Positions 43,876 to 53,598 of a DNA stretch of 64,000 nt are shown here, piece by piece. Position numbers and translations under genes: made by a program. How positions within the stretch are numbered: position 1 is the stretch's first letter; every line of letters starts with the position of its first letter. Under the pieces are notes generated by a model. It had not been told where the DNA came from, made no database searches, and saw only the letters and a program-made list of their open reading frames with translations. Source of the DNA: Palsa-744 sp963734815 (GTDB lineage: Bacteria > Actinomycetota > Thermoleophilia > Solirubrobacterales > Solirubrobacteraceae); assembly GCA_963734815.1 (NCBI GenBank), contig CAVTIH010000001.1, positions 620,001 to 684,000 of the forward strand, in the 5' to 3' direction.

Positions 43876-44042
43876 GCTCGGCGCTCTTCTGGCGCTCGCG
43901 GAGGGGTGCCGCTGTAGGGGCGGGTGCCGCGCGCGACGCGTAGGGCGATTGCGCGGCGTAAAAGACTGGAGGATCTCACCTATGCGAGCGCGGCCAGCGC
44001 GACCGTCGACTTGCCCGTGCGTCACGTTCGCACCTCGGTCGC

Positions 44043-44123
44043 CTCGCGTGCGATCCGCTGAACCGTGAGGCGGTGGGGCGTGTGTACGAGATGAAGGGCC
44101 GGCCCCCGGAGCGCCCGGCGGCA
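44043..44123 (+). pseudogene. Fragment of a second tsaC/sua5 gene
   Basis: Twenty-seven uninterrupted codons read LACDPLNREAVGRVYEMKG and RPPERPAA, matching LACDPLNREAVRRLYELKG of the complete tsaC gene at 53.7 kb, with about ten base differences mainly at third positions. The match begins and ends abruptly, and the cassette 3 promoter starts 15 bases later. It shows that DNA carrying tsaC was duplicated or imported together with this cassette. Confidence 0.85.
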
Positions 44124-44137
44124 AACGCCGTTTGGTA

Positions 44138-44166
44138 TTGACAACCGTAGGCGGCTAGTGTACGGT
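44138..44166 (+). promoter_or_regulatory. Cassette 3 promoter, TTGACA-N17-TACGGT
   Basis: TTGACA at 44138-44143 and TACGGT at 44161-44166, again 17 bases apart. Confidence 0.75.
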
Positions 44167-44341
44167 TGCCATTGTCGAGGTCATCCCTGTGGGGTGCCGC
44201 GATCACATAGGGTCGGGTTTGGGTCGACGCGTCCTGCGGTTGACATCTAAAGCGCTTGCAGGGTTGTGGTTCGAGAGAGGGACCATCGTCTCGCAAAAAA
44301 CATGAGGGAGTGAGTCAAGCGTGGTTTCGAGAGGGATAAAC

Positions 44342-44437
44342 GTGGCGAGGATGCGTGTCGCCCAGCGGAGGAGTGATGCTAGATGCGCCAGCTTGGCGCT
44401 GTCGCATCTCTCTCTCTCTCTCTCTCTCTTCGGCTAG
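44342..44437 (+). CDS. Cassette 3 leader peptide ORF
   Basis: A 31-aa ORF from GTG behind GAGAGGG with the shared SDARCASLALSHLSLSLSL core, ending three codons after the CT run (LFG, stop). The alternative frame from GTG 44355 reads through the CT run and ends at the regulator start. Confidence 0.4.
   Translation: MARMRVAQRRSDARCASLALSHLSLSLSLFG
44372..44429 (+). repeat. Invariant hairpin plus (CT)11 tract, cassette 3
   Basis: 58-nt block identical to cassettes 2 and 4. Outer stem spans 44381-44409; CT run 44408-44429. Confidence 0.85.
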
Positions 44438-44602
44438 GGCACTAGGGCTTAGCGCCCCAAAAACCCGCTCCGTCCGGCCCCTGCGGGGCCAGACGGGATC
44501 CTCCGTAGGGGGAGGATCATGTATGCCATTGCGGCTGGCCCCGGCGGGCCTGCCGTTCGCTCACGCACGGGAAGGGATTCACCCGGCCGGAGTGGTGGCG
44601 TG

Positions 44603-45655
44603 ATGCCTGCGCGCGTGGGTGACCGCATGTCGCGCCGCTCGGGCACAGGCGCGGCGCATGCGCACGCCGCGGGCCGCGGTCTACAGAGCACGCGCAACCT
44701 GCAGAGCGCGCAGCTGGTGGAGATGCAGCGCTCGCGGCTGATTACTGGCGCCGTCTGCGCGATTGAGGAGCTCGGCTACGCGCAGACGACCGTCGGTCAT
44801 ATCACCACGCGGGCGAGTGTCTCGCGCAGGACCTTCTATGAGCTGTTCGCCAACCGCGAAGATTGCCTGACGGCTGTATTCGAGGACCTCCTCGGCGTGA
44901 TCGCCGCGGAGGTTACGGCGGCGGGCTTGGAGGGTCTGCCGTGGCGCGAGCGGGTCCGCACAGGGCTGTGGACGATCCTCGCTTTCTTCGACCGCGAGCC
45001 GGCGCTCGCGCGGGTCTGCGTGGTGCAGACGCTGCGCGGCGGCCCGCGGGTGCTGGGGCGCCGCGAGGAGGTCCTCGCGGGTCTGGCCGCGGTCGTGGAC
45101 GAGGGCCGCCTGGAGAAGGCTCGCGGCGCGGAGTGCACGCCGTTGACCGCGGAGGGCCTGGTGGGCGCGGCGTTCGCGATCGTCTACGCGCGGCTGTTGC
45201 GCGGCGAGCGCAGGCCGCTGACGGGTCTGCTGGGCGAGCTGATGGGGATGATTGTGCTGCCCTATCTCGGCCCGGCGGCGGCCCGTCGTGAGCACGAACG
45301 CCCGGTGCCCGCGACCTCGCCAGCTGGGAGCTCCGCGGGGGTACGCGGCGTGCGGGGAGGAAACGACCCGCTGAGGGGTGTCCCCGTGCGCCTGACCTAT
45401 CGCACCGCGAGGGTGCTGGAGGGCGTCGCGGAGCGGCCGGGCGCGAGTAACCGCATGGTCGGCGAGTACGCGGGGGTCGCCGACCCGGGGCAGATCTCGA
45501 AGCTGCTGGCGCGCCTGGAGCGTGTCGGGTTGCTCGCGAACATGGGAGAGGGGCACGCCAAGGGCGAGCCGAACGCTTGGAGTCTGACCTCGCTGGGTGA
45601 GCAGGTCACCCAGAGCATCCGCCTTCACGCCCGCCATGAGAGCGAGGCGGCGTGA
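44603..45655 (+). CDS. TetR-type regulator with C-terminal winged helix, cassette 3
   Basis: A 350-aa paralogue. TetR helix-turn-helix near residues 60-85 (VGHITTRASVSRRTFYELFA), conserved LTAEGLVGAAFAIVYARLLR near 185-205, a Gly-rich linker near 235-260 and the C-terminal winged helix near 265-340 (VGEYAGVADPGQISKLLARL). An in-frame ATG at 44519 behind GGGGGAGG would add 28 residues, but the TGATG start at 44603 matches the other copies and is preferred. Confidence 0.85.
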   Translation: MPARVGDRMSRRSGTGAAHAHAAGRGLQSTRNLQSAQLVEMQRSRLITGAVCAIEELGYAQTTVGHITTRASVSRRTFYELFANREDCLTAVFEDLLGVIAAEVTAAGLEGLPWRERVRTGLWTILAFFDREPALARVCVVQTLRGGPRVLGRREEVLAGLAAVVDEGRLEKARGAECTPLTAEGLVGAAFAIVYARLLRGERRPLTGLLGELMGMIVLPYLGPAAARREHERPVPATSPAGSSAGVRGVRGGNDPLRGVPVRLTYRTARVLEGVAERPGASNRMVGEYAGVADPGQISKLLARLERVGLLANMGEGHAKGEPNAWSLTSLGEQVTQSIRLHARHESEAA

Positions 45656-45753
45656 GCGGCCACGGCTCATCTCCAACTCCAAGGACCGCAGGCCGCCGCC
45701 GTTCACCGGCGTCGGGACGCACTGACATGCACCACCACGAGAAAGGCACACCA

Positions 45754-48700
45754 GTGAAACCCACAGAGCAAGCCGCGAAGTCCGCTCCCCTCCCAAAGAC
45801 CGGCCTCCTCGTGGCGCTCCGTGCCCTCCTCCTCGGCCAAGGGAGTGGTGCGCCGTCTTCAGGTCGCGCCGGTGAGTCCGCGCCCGCCCATTACGTCCTC
45901 CGGTTCGCTCTCGTTGTGTGCCCGTTCCTGGCCCTTGTGTCTCTCGCCTTCTCGACCGCCTCCGCCCAGGCCGCGGTCACCCACGAATACCTCCCTGCGC
46001 CCTCCAAAGAAATCTCCAAGGGCGTCCCGAAAGAAGAACCTCCAAAGCAGCCGGAAGAACGCCTGTCTGGCCCGCTCGGTCAGCCGGTCTTCTTGACGGT
46101 CGACTCGGGCAGTCTGTGGGTGGACGAATTCGCGGAAAACCAGTCGAGGGTCGATAAGTACAACGCTTCCTCGGGTGCTTTCATGTCGCAGATCCCCGTT
46201 TCGCAGTTCAATCAGACGCCGCCGCTTCAATATGTCATAAACGGGGTCGCGGTCGGGCATGCCACCGGCGAAACGGAGCTGTACGTCGGGGCGGACGCCT
46301 ATCCCACAGAAAACGGCGGTCCTCAGGGCTCCGTGGCCGTGTTCGGCGCGGGGGGTGAACTGCAGGGCGTCTGGCTGGGAGCGGATACTCCCAACAAAGC
46401 CTTTGGCTGCTTTGTTTGTAACGGACGGGGGGATGTCTCGGTCGATAATTCATCCAGCCTCGGCGACTGGGCCGCCGGCGACGTGTATGTGGCCGCGGTG
46501 GAGGAGGGGGTGGTGGACGTCTTCAAGCCCGAAGCGCACGGTAAGGAGAAATACGTCACGCAGATCAAGGGCAGCTCGCCGACTGAACCGTTCAGCGGAC
46601 CGGAAGCGGTGGTGGTCGATGAAGCCAACGGTGACGTGATCGTAAGCGCGGGCTCGGGGGCGATCGACATCTTCAAGCCGACGGTGCCCGACGAATATGA
46701 ATTCGTGCGTCAGATCAAGGGCACCCCACGCGGCTCGTTTGAACGCGTCAACGATATAGCGGTCGGCGGCGGCGAAGGCGAAGGTGATATCTACGCCGTC
46801 GCGCACGTTCGCGGAGGTGAAGAAGGTTTCGTGGTCGACCAGTTCAACTCTGAAGGCGTATACCTCGGGGCGTTGACGGGGATTTCCCCGAGCGAACCGT
46901 TCATAGGCGCACAGAGCGTGGCGGTCGATCCGAAATCGCACGATGTCTATGTCGGCGTTCAAGGCGCTGTGGACGTCTTCGCGCCAAATATCGTGATCCC
47001 CGCCGTAACGACCAGCGCCGCCTCGGGCCTGACAGCGACGAGCGCCGTGCTGAACGGCGCCGTCAACCCGGTGGGAGCGGGCGAAGCGACCTGCCAGTTC
47101 CAGTACGGGACGAGCACGTCCTACGGGCAGTTCGCGCCGTGTGCGCCGGAAGAGGTCGCGAACGGCACCGTCGCGACCGCGGTCGAATCGAAGTCCGTCA
47201 AGGGCCTGCGGCCCGACACGACCTACCACTACCGGCTGGACGCGACCAACGCCGACGGCCACCAGAACACGGGTATATGCCCGGAAGACTGTGGTGAATT
47301 CATAACCCCCGGGGTGGGGGTTATGATCCAGTCGGTCGCCGAAGTCGCCTCGACCTCCGTGTCGGTGCAGGCGACCGTCGCTCCGAATGGGTCCGCCACC
47401 AGTTACTATTTCCAGCTCAGCGCGGCCTCCACGGAAGACTGCACACCCTCGACCTGCAGCGATATTCCCGACGAATCGGGAGTGCCGATCGGCCCGGGCC
47501 CGGGCGAAGTGTCCTTCGAACAGCACGTACAGGGACTCGCGCCAGGCACCGTCTACCACTACCGTGTCATCGCCCTGAGCGAAGTGCCGGTGGAAGTCGC
47601 GCCCGGCAAGCTCGAAACGGAGCTCCAGCCCTTCTACGGCCCCGACCAGACCTTTACGACGCAGGGCTCGGGCGCCTTCACACTGCCCGATGACAGGCAG
47701 TGGGAAATGGTCTCCCCGCCGCAAAAGAACGGCGCGACGATCGAACCCCTCAATAGTTCCGAGGTCACCAATGGGGTGATCGAGGCCGCTGCCAATGGCG
47801 ATGCGTTCACCTATGTGACAGAAGGGGCAACCGAAACCGAAGGAGCGGCGGGGTACGATGGTGCGGGACAGGTTCTCGCCAGGCGAGTCGGGACGGGCGC
47901 CTCGACTTGGGCCTCGCAGGATCTGCAGATCCCTCAGAGTCACGGCGCTGGTCTACCCGTTGGCCAGGGGCAGGATTATCGCGTGTTCTCCGAAGACCTG
48001 TCGCTGGCTATCGTGCAGCCGATCGGTGCCTTCACCCCGTGTACGAACTCCGAAGGCTTCAAGCAGCCATGCCTGTCCGAAGCAGCCTCGGAACAGACCG
48101 CGTTCCTGCGCACGAACTTCTATAACGGCAACGTCGCCGAACCGTGTAACAGTTCCTGTTATCGCCCGCTTGTGACCGGCTGTCCGGGTGAAGGAAAGCC
48201 CTGTCCGCCCGCGGTGAAGGAAATCGCCGATGTGCCGGAAGGTACGATTTTTGGCGAGGAAGGGCAATGCCCCCTACACACCGAGTTCTGTGGCCCTCAG
48301 TTCACGGCCGCTACACCCAATCTGAGTACCATCCAGCTCGGTAATGCTATCGCCGGCGGGGTCGGCAAGGTAGAATGGTGCGCCGGTAAGCTGATGGCCT
48401 CCTGTCCCGGAGGGGTGCCACCTGTGCGCGTCAACGAAAGCGAGGACGGGTCCTGGAAATATTCTGTTTCCGGCAATGAACTGCAGGTCAGTCACGCGGG
48501 TACGACCAGGCTGGTGGCCGTCCTCTCTGGCGAGGACGTGACACATTGGGAAACCTCGGTCGGTCCTGGGGGTGTTTCAAAAGCTCCGGAAGTGGATGAG
48601 CGGGTGTCTCCCAATGGCAGGTGGCTGGCGTTTATGTCCCAGGAACCTCTTACTGGTTATGACAATCGCGATGAGATCACAGACAAACGTGACTACGAGG

Positions 48701-49635
48701 TCTTTCTCTATCACGCTGCAGAAAACCTGGCGACGGAATCGGGGAGCTTGATCTGCGCGTCATGCAACCCCACGGGGGCGCGACCGCTTGGCTTGGAAGA
48801 TATCGGGCTCTATTCGAACGCGCCGCGCGTGACTGGTTTTGGTTCTGAGTTTCCAGAGCACACGGCAATTGCAGCGACAATTCCAGGATGGTCACAGTAT
48901 CGGTTGGGCATCGCTTTTTATGAGTCGCGTTATCTGTCCAACAGCGGCAGATTGTTCTTCAATACGATCGATGGGCTGGTGCCAAAGGACGTGAACGGCC
49001 AGTGGGATGTGTATGAGTATGAGCCCGAAGGTGTGGGGCCGCGGGGCGCGACGTGTGGATCTTCCATAGCCAATGGGAGCGAGGTGTTCAAGCCAGCGCA
49101 CAGCTTTGAAGTCCAAGGCAGGAGCATGGAAGAAAGCGCGGGCTGTGTCGCTCTGATTTCATCGGGGACCTCCGGCGGAGAATCCGCGTTTCTGGATGCG
49201 TCGGAAACGGGCGGGGACGTGTTCTTCATGACGACCTCCAAGCTCGCTCCGCAGGATTTCGACGACTCGTATGACGTGTACGACGCACATGAATGCTCGG
49301 CCGCGGCACCGTGCTCCACGGTGGCGGCGGTCCTGCCGCCCTGCATCACCGCGGAAGCGTGCAGGGTCGCGCCCGCGCCGCAGCCGGCGATCTTCGGCGC
49401 ACCCTCGAGCTCGACATTCTCCGGCGCGGGCAACATCACCCCGGAATCGTCTGCCCCGATGGTCAAACCCAAGACGTTGAGTCGAGCGCAGAAGCTCGCT
49501 GCCGCGTTGCAAGTGTGCAAGAGGGACAAAGCGAAACGAAAGCGCGTTTCCTGCGAAGCGTCTGCTCACAGGAAGTACGGCGTCTCGAAGAAGTCCTCGA
49601 AGACGTCCACCGTGTCCAGGAAGGCGGGGAGGTAG
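45754..49635 (+). CDS. Giant secreted beta-propeller/Fn3-like protein A3
   Basis: A 1293-aa exported protein starting at GTG behind GAGAAAGG. Its leader (KTGLLVALRALLLGQGSGAP) matches A1, and a hydrophobic segment lies near residues 48-70. Propeller repeats (SLWVDEFAENQSRVDKYNAS, AVDPKSHDVYVG) fill about 75-415, two Fn3-like domains lie near 420-515 and 520-640, then LPDDRQWEMVSP near 645 and SPNGRWLAFMSQ with CASCNPTGARP near 950-1015. The end has SSTFSGAGNITP, LSRAQKLAAALQVCKRD and a basic tail. B3 follows after three bases. Confidence 0.8.
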   Translation: MKPTEQAAKSAPLPKTGLLVALRALLLGQGSGAPSSGRAGESAPAHYVLRFALVVCPFLALVSLAFSTASAQAAVTHEYLPAPSKEISKGVPKEEPPKQPEERLSGPLGQPVFLTVDSGSLWVDEFAENQSRVDKYNASSGAFMSQIPVSQFNQTPPLQYVINGVAVGHATGETELYVGADAYPTENGGPQGSVAVFGAGGELQGVWLGADTPNKAFGCFVCNGRGDVSVDNSSSLGDWAAGDVYVAAVEEGVVDVFKPEAHGKEKYVTQIKGSSPTEPFSGPEAVVVDEANGDVIVSAGSGAIDIFKPTVPDEYEFVRQIKGTPRGSFERVNDIAVGGGEGEGDIYAVAHVRGGEEGFVVDQFNSEGVYLGALTGISPSEPFIGAQSVAVDPKSHDVYVGVQGAVDVFAPNIVIPAVTTSAASGLTATSAVLNGAVNPVGAGEATCQFQYGTSTSYGQFAPCAPEEVANGTVATAVESKSVKGLRPDTTYHYRLDATNADGHQNTGICPEDCGEFITPGVGVMIQSVAEVASTSVSVQATVAPNGSATSYYFQLSAASTEDCTPSTCSDIPDESGVPIGPGPGEVSFEQHVQGLAPGTVYHYRVIALSEVPVEVAPGKLETELQPFYGPDQTFTTQGSGAFTLPDDRQWEMVSPPQKNGATIEPLNSSEVTNGVIEAAANGDAFTYVTEGATETEGAAGYDGAGQVLARRVGTGASTWASQDLQIPQSHGAGLPVGQGQDYRVFSEDLSLAIVQPIGAFTPCTNSEGFKQPCLSEAASEQTAFLRTNFYNGNVAEPCNSSCYRPLVTGCPGEGKPCPPAVKEIADVPEGTIFGEEGQCPLHTEFCGPQFTAATPNLSTIQLGNAIAGGVGKVEWCAGKLMASCPGGVPPVRVNESEDGSWKYSVSGNELQVSHAGTTRLVAVLSGEDVTHWETSVGPGGVSKAPEVDERVSPNGRWLAFMSQEPLTGYDNRDEITDKRDYEVFLYHAAENLATESGSLICASCNPTGARPLGLEDIGLYSNAPRVTGFGSEFPEHTAIAATIPGWSQYRLGIAFYESRYLSNSGRLFFNTIDGLVPKDVNGQWDVYEYEPEGVGPRGATCGSSIANGSEVFKPAHSFEVQGRSMEESAGCVALISSGTSGGESAFLDASETGGDVFFMTTSKLAPQDFDDSYDVYDAHECSAAAPCSTVAAVLPPCITAEACRVAPAPQPAIFGAPSSSTFSGAGNITPESSAPMVKPKTLSRAQKLAAALQVCKRDKAKRKRVSCEASAHRKYGVSKKSSKTSTVSRKAGR

Positions 49636-49638
49636 AAC

Positions 49639-52600
49639 ATGTTCAAGAGGTACGCATTTTTTCTCCCCATGTTGGTTGTCGTGATGTTTGGCATTGGCGC
49701 AACGTCTGCGTGCGCAGCCTCGCCGTGGTGGCATCTGACCTCCGAGTCGCTCCCTTCCTACCTGCCGGCGGACGTGCACCCCGCGGAAGGCAAGAACGAG
49801 GTACAGGACGTAACGGTTACTGGTGCAGCAGGCGGACTGATCTTTCTAGCGAACATGTCAAATCAACAGGCTGGCGAATGCTTTCAGGGCGGACACGAAG
49901 CAAGTTGCGAAACCGCCGCACACGTGCCGTACTATGGCGTGTTCTTTGTCGGGGAAGAAGCGAGCGCCATTCAGGGGCACCTTGAACAAATCGCGGGCTA
50001 CGGTCCGGGCAGCGTGGAAGTGACCGAAAATACCACCGCTCAACAAAAAGGCGAAAAAACCTACTCATACCTTGTGACGTTCAAGGGGGCAGCGTTAGGT
50101 GACCAACCGGTACGGCTTATCAACACGACACCGGACCTGCTCTTCGAACACGAACTCCATAACAGGGTAACCGTCACGCAGGTGACTCAGGGCGTGTCCA
50201 GCGGTCCAATCGGCCAACTCGTGGTGACGGCGAACAATCTCGGCGACGCCGACACGAGCGGAGAAGTGACGATCGTGGACAAAGTGCCCTCTGGTTTGAG
50301 GGTGCTCTCTGTCGAAGGCGGAGTCAGTGAAGGTACCGGTGAAATCAGCGGTCCTGTGGGGATGAATTGTGAATTGAGCTCGGTCGTTACGTGCAAGATT
50401 CTTCCGGGTACGTACGTGCACGAAGGGGCGACCCTGCCGAACAAAGTGCTTACGTATGGCATGATCCAGATGCGTATCAAGGTTGTCGTGGAATCGGGCG
50501 CCACAATGTGCGAGCCCAACGCCTCGACGTGTGAACAGAACGCGGTGAGCATCTCCGGTGGTGGAGCGCCGAGCCTATCGATCTCACGTCCGGTCACGAT
50601 CAGCGCAAAGCCGCTCACGTACGGCGTATCGACCTATGAAGTGTCACCAGAAGAAGAAGGTGGGATACCGACGACGCAGGCGGGCAAGCATCCGTTTCAG
50701 GTGACAGGCACGCTCACGTTGAACCAGCGGCAGGAAAATCATGGCGAAAAAGAAGTCGCGGTCCCGGTTGAGCTCCCGAAGGATATCTCGGGCCTGCTCC
50801 CGCCGGGCTTGATCGGCAATCCAGCGCCGGTCGTCAGGTGCAATTTGGCCCAATTCTACGCAGGGTCGTGTCCGCAGGCGTCGGTGCTGGGAGTCGCTGG
50901 GATCACATTCGAATCCCCCTTGCAGGGAGGTGATCAATTCGCCAGTGTGCCGATCGTGAATCTTGAACCTTCGCATGGCGAGGCGGCACGGTTCGGGTTT
51001 CTGTTGCCGGGGACTCCGGTGTTTCTCGATGTGCACGTGCGCGCCGGCGAAGACTACGGTGTGACCCTGGGCAGCAGCGACATTACCGAGCTCGCGGGGT
51101 TCCTTGCCTACAGGCTGACGTTCTGGGGTGTGCCCGGTGAAGCAAGTCACGACACTACACGTGGCGGCGCCTGCTTGATCGAACGACAGGAAGGAGCGGA
51201 ACTGGAACTCGATCTACGCAACTTGGGCCTCACTCGGTGTGTGCCCCTGGCGGAGAAGGATCCACCTCCGTTTCTGGCGATGCCGACATCATGCACGGGC
51301 CCTTTGCATACGAGCGTCGAAACGGACGCCTGGGAGGCGCCGCTGCCGCAGGGCAAGCGGCTGATCTTCCCCGAAACGGCGCCGATACCCGCGCTGGACG
51401 GCTGTAACCGTCTGCCGTTCGAACCGTCGATCAAGGTCGCCCCGGACGGGACCGAAACGAGCACCCCGACCGGGTTGAACGTCGACGTGCACGTACCCCA
51501 GGACTCGACTGTGAACGCTAAAAGCCTCGCGGAGTCCGACGTGAAGAACATCACGGTCGCGCTGCCCGAAGGCGTGGCGATCAACCCGGCGGGCGGCGGC
51601 GGTCTCGAAGCGTGCTCGGAGCAGCTGGTCGGCTATGAGGGCACCAGGGCGTTCGAAACCTCGCCGGGTGTGAGCGTCCCCGCGTTCACGTCGAAAGTGC
51701 CGGGTAGCTTTGGCTCAAGCGAACCTTTCGAGCCCGGCGTGAACTTCTGCGCGAACGCATCGAAGATCGGCACGGTAAAGATCACCACGCCGTTTCTGCC
51801 GAAAGCGCTCGAAGGCGCCGTCTATCTGGCGTCGCAGGAAGCGAACCCGTTCGGGAGCCTGGTCGGCATGTACGTCGTCGCCGAAGACCCGGAATCGGGT
51901 GTGCTCGTCAAGCTCGCTGGCCAGGTCGAATTAGCCGAAACGGGGCAGGTCGTCGCGAAATTCGACAACAGCCCGCAGGCGGCGTTCGAAGACGCCGAAC
52001 TGCACTTCTTCGGCGGGGAACGCGCGCCACTCGCCTCGCCCGCGCGCTGCGGGTCCTACACCACCAACGCGGCGTTCGTGCCGTGGGCCGCGGAACCATC
52101 GGACGAAGCCGCGGTCTCGGTTGGGGCGGCCTCGACGTACGAAGTCACGTCGGGTCCGCGCGGAGCGGCGTGTCCGGGTGCGAGCCTGCCGTTCGGCCCG
52201 ACGCTGACGGCTGGCACCACGAGCATCCAGGCCGGCGGGTTCAGTCCGTTCACAATGACGATGAGCCGCAAAGACGGCGAACAGCACCTGCAGGCGATCG
52301 AGTTGAAAATGCCGCCGGGCCTGCTGGGCACGCTGGCGGGTGTCGAACGGTGCCCCGAACCGCGGGCCGACGAAGGGACCTGCGGCCCCAACAGCCAGAT
52401 CGGCGAAACTACCGTCTCGGTCGGCGTCGGCGGGGACCCGTTCACCGTCACCGGCGGGAAGGTCTACCTCACCGGACCCTACAACGGCGCGTCTTTCGGG
52501 TTGAGCATCGTCAACCCCGCGAAAGCCGGCCCGTTCGACCTGGAGAACACCAAGGTCCACCATCCGGCGTGCGACTGCTTGGTTGTGCGGGCGAAGATCG

Positions 52601-53508
52601 AAGTCAACCCCTACACCTCGGCGCTGACGATCACAAGCGACAACAGCGGTCCGTACAAGATCCCGACGTCCCTCGAAGGGATTCCGCTGCAGATCCAGCA
52701 CGTGAACGTGAACATCAACCGGCCCGGGTTCACGTTCAACCCGACGAACTGCAGCAAACTGGAAATCAGCGGGAACCTGACGAGCACCGAAGGTGGAGAT
52801 CAGGCGTTGACGGTGCCCTTCCAAGCCACCAACTGCGCGGTGCTGGCGTTCAAGCCGAAGCTGGAAGCATCCACTTCAGGGAAATCCTCGCGGCTCGACG
52901 GGACGAGCTTGAACGTGAAGCTGGGCTACCCCGTGGGCCCCTATGACGCAAATATCGCCCAGGTCAAAGTCGAACTGCCCGGGCAGCTGCCTTCGCGGCT
53001 GCCGACGCTTCAGAAAGCGTGCCTGGCGAGCGTGTTCGAAACGAACGCGGCGGCTTGCCCCGCAGCGTCGATCATCGGCCACGCGACCGCGACGAGCCCG
53101 ATCGTACCGGTTCCGTTGAGTGGCCCCGCGTACTTCGTCAGCCATGGCGGGGAAGCGTTCCCGAGCCTGATCATCGTACTGCAGGGTTACGGGGTCACGG
53201 CCGACCTGGTTGGCACGACCTACATCAGCAAAGCCGGGGTCACGTCGAGCACGTTCAAGACGGTGCCGGATGTGCCGGTTGGCAGCTTCGAATTGAATCT
53301 GCCGGCGGGCCCCTACTCGGCGCTCACCGCGCTCGGGAACCTCTGCAAGGTGATGAGCCTGTCGATGCCCACCGAATTCGTCGGGCAGAACGGCGCTCTG
53401 ATCAAGACCAACACGAAGATTGCCGTCACCGGCTGCGGCGAGGCCAAGCACGCCAAGCACAAGCGCAAGAAGCGGACGAAGAGCAGGAAGAAGAAGAAGA
53501 AGAAGTAA
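49639..53508 (+). CDS. Giant secreted repeat protein B3 with lysine-rich tail
   Basis: A 1289-aa exported protein, the longest B. Signal near residues 4-25, then SPWWHLTSESLPSYLPA as in B1. The extra N-terminal domain near 85-155 has GHLEQIAGYGPGSVEVTE followed by YLVTFKGAALG, a pattern found repeated in other bacterial surface proteins. A DUF11-like domain near 190-310 (VVTANNLGDADTSGEVTIVD) is followed by four beta-rich units like those of B1. The tail is KHAKHKRKKRTKSRKKKKKK. ATG behind GGGAGG; not overlapping A3 but only three bases away. Confidence 0.8.
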   Translation: MFKRYAFFLPMLVVVMFGIGATSACAASPWWHLTSESLPSYLPADVHPAEGKNEVQDVTVTGAAGGLIFLANMSNQQAGECFQGGHEASCETAAHVPYYGVFFVGEEASAIQGHLEQIAGYGPGSVEVTENTTAQQKGEKTYSYLVTFKGAALGDQPVRLINTTPDLLFEHELHNRVTVTQVTQGVSSGPIGQLVVTANNLGDADTSGEVTIVDKVPSGLRVLSVEGGVSEGTGEISGPVGMNCELSSVVTCKILPGTYVHEGATLPNKVLTYGMIQMRIKVVVESGATMCEPNASTCEQNAVSISGGGAPSLSISRPVTISAKPLTYGVSTYEVSPEEEGGIPTTQAGKHPFQVTGTLTLNQRQENHGEKEVAVPVELPKDISGLLPPGLIGNPAPVVRCNLAQFYAGSCPQASVLGVAGITFESPLQGGDQFASVPIVNLEPSHGEAARFGFLLPGTPVFLDVHVRAGEDYGVTLGSSDITELAGFLAYRLTFWGVPGEASHDTTRGGACLIERQEGAELELDLRNLGLTRCVPLAEKDPPPFLAMPTSCTGPLHTSVETDAWEAPLPQGKRLIFPETAPIPALDGCNRLPFEPSIKVAPDGTETSTPTGLNVDVHVPQDSTVNAKSLAESDVKNITVALPEGVAINPAGGGGLEACSEQLVGYEGTRAFETSPGVSVPAFTSKVPGSFGSSEPFEPGVNFCANASKIGTVKITTPFLPKALEGAVYLASQEANPFGSLVGMYVVAEDPESGVLVKLAGQVELAETGQVVAKFDNSPQAAFEDAELHFFGGERAPLASPARCGSYTTNAAFVPWAAEPSDEAAVSVGAASTYEVTSGPRGAACPGASLPFGPTLTAGTTSIQAGGFSPFTMTMSRKDGEQHLQAIELKMPPGLLGTLAGVERCPEPRADEGTCGPNSQIGETTVSVGVGGDPFTVTGGKVYLTGPYNGASFGLSIVNPAKAGPFDLENTKVHHPACDCLVVRAKIEVNPYTSALTITSDNSGPYKIPTSLEGIPLQIQHVNVNINRPGFTFNPTNCSKLEISGNLTSTEGGDQALTVPFQATNCAVLAFKPKLEASTSGKSSRLDGTSLNVKLGYPVGPYDANIAQVKVELPGQLPSRLPTLQKACLASVFETNAAACPAASIIGHATATSPIVPVPLSGPAYFVSHGGEAFPSLIIVLQGYGVTADLVGTTYISKAGVTSSTFKTVPDVPVGSFELNLPAGPYSALTALGNLCKVMSLSMPTEFVGQNGALIKTNTKIAVTGCGEAKHAKHKRKKRTKSRKKKKKK

Positions 53509-53598
53509 TCGCGGCGGATTGAGGGCGGCTACTGGGCTGACGAGCGGATCGGTGCTCGCGCGGCCTCCCGGGTGGGACCGGCATGGGATAATGCGTTT

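Larger units (their letters stand above)
44167..44602 (+). promoter_or_regulatory. Cassette 3 conserved 5' leader
   Basis: The longest of the four leaders (436 nt), with the same block order: GGGGTGCCGCGATCACATAG, GGGTTTGGGTCGACG, GCGGTTGACATCTAAAGCGC, ATGAGGGAGTGA, the leader ORF, the hairpin/(CT)11 block, then an open stretch ending as TGATG at 44601. Confidence 0.6.
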
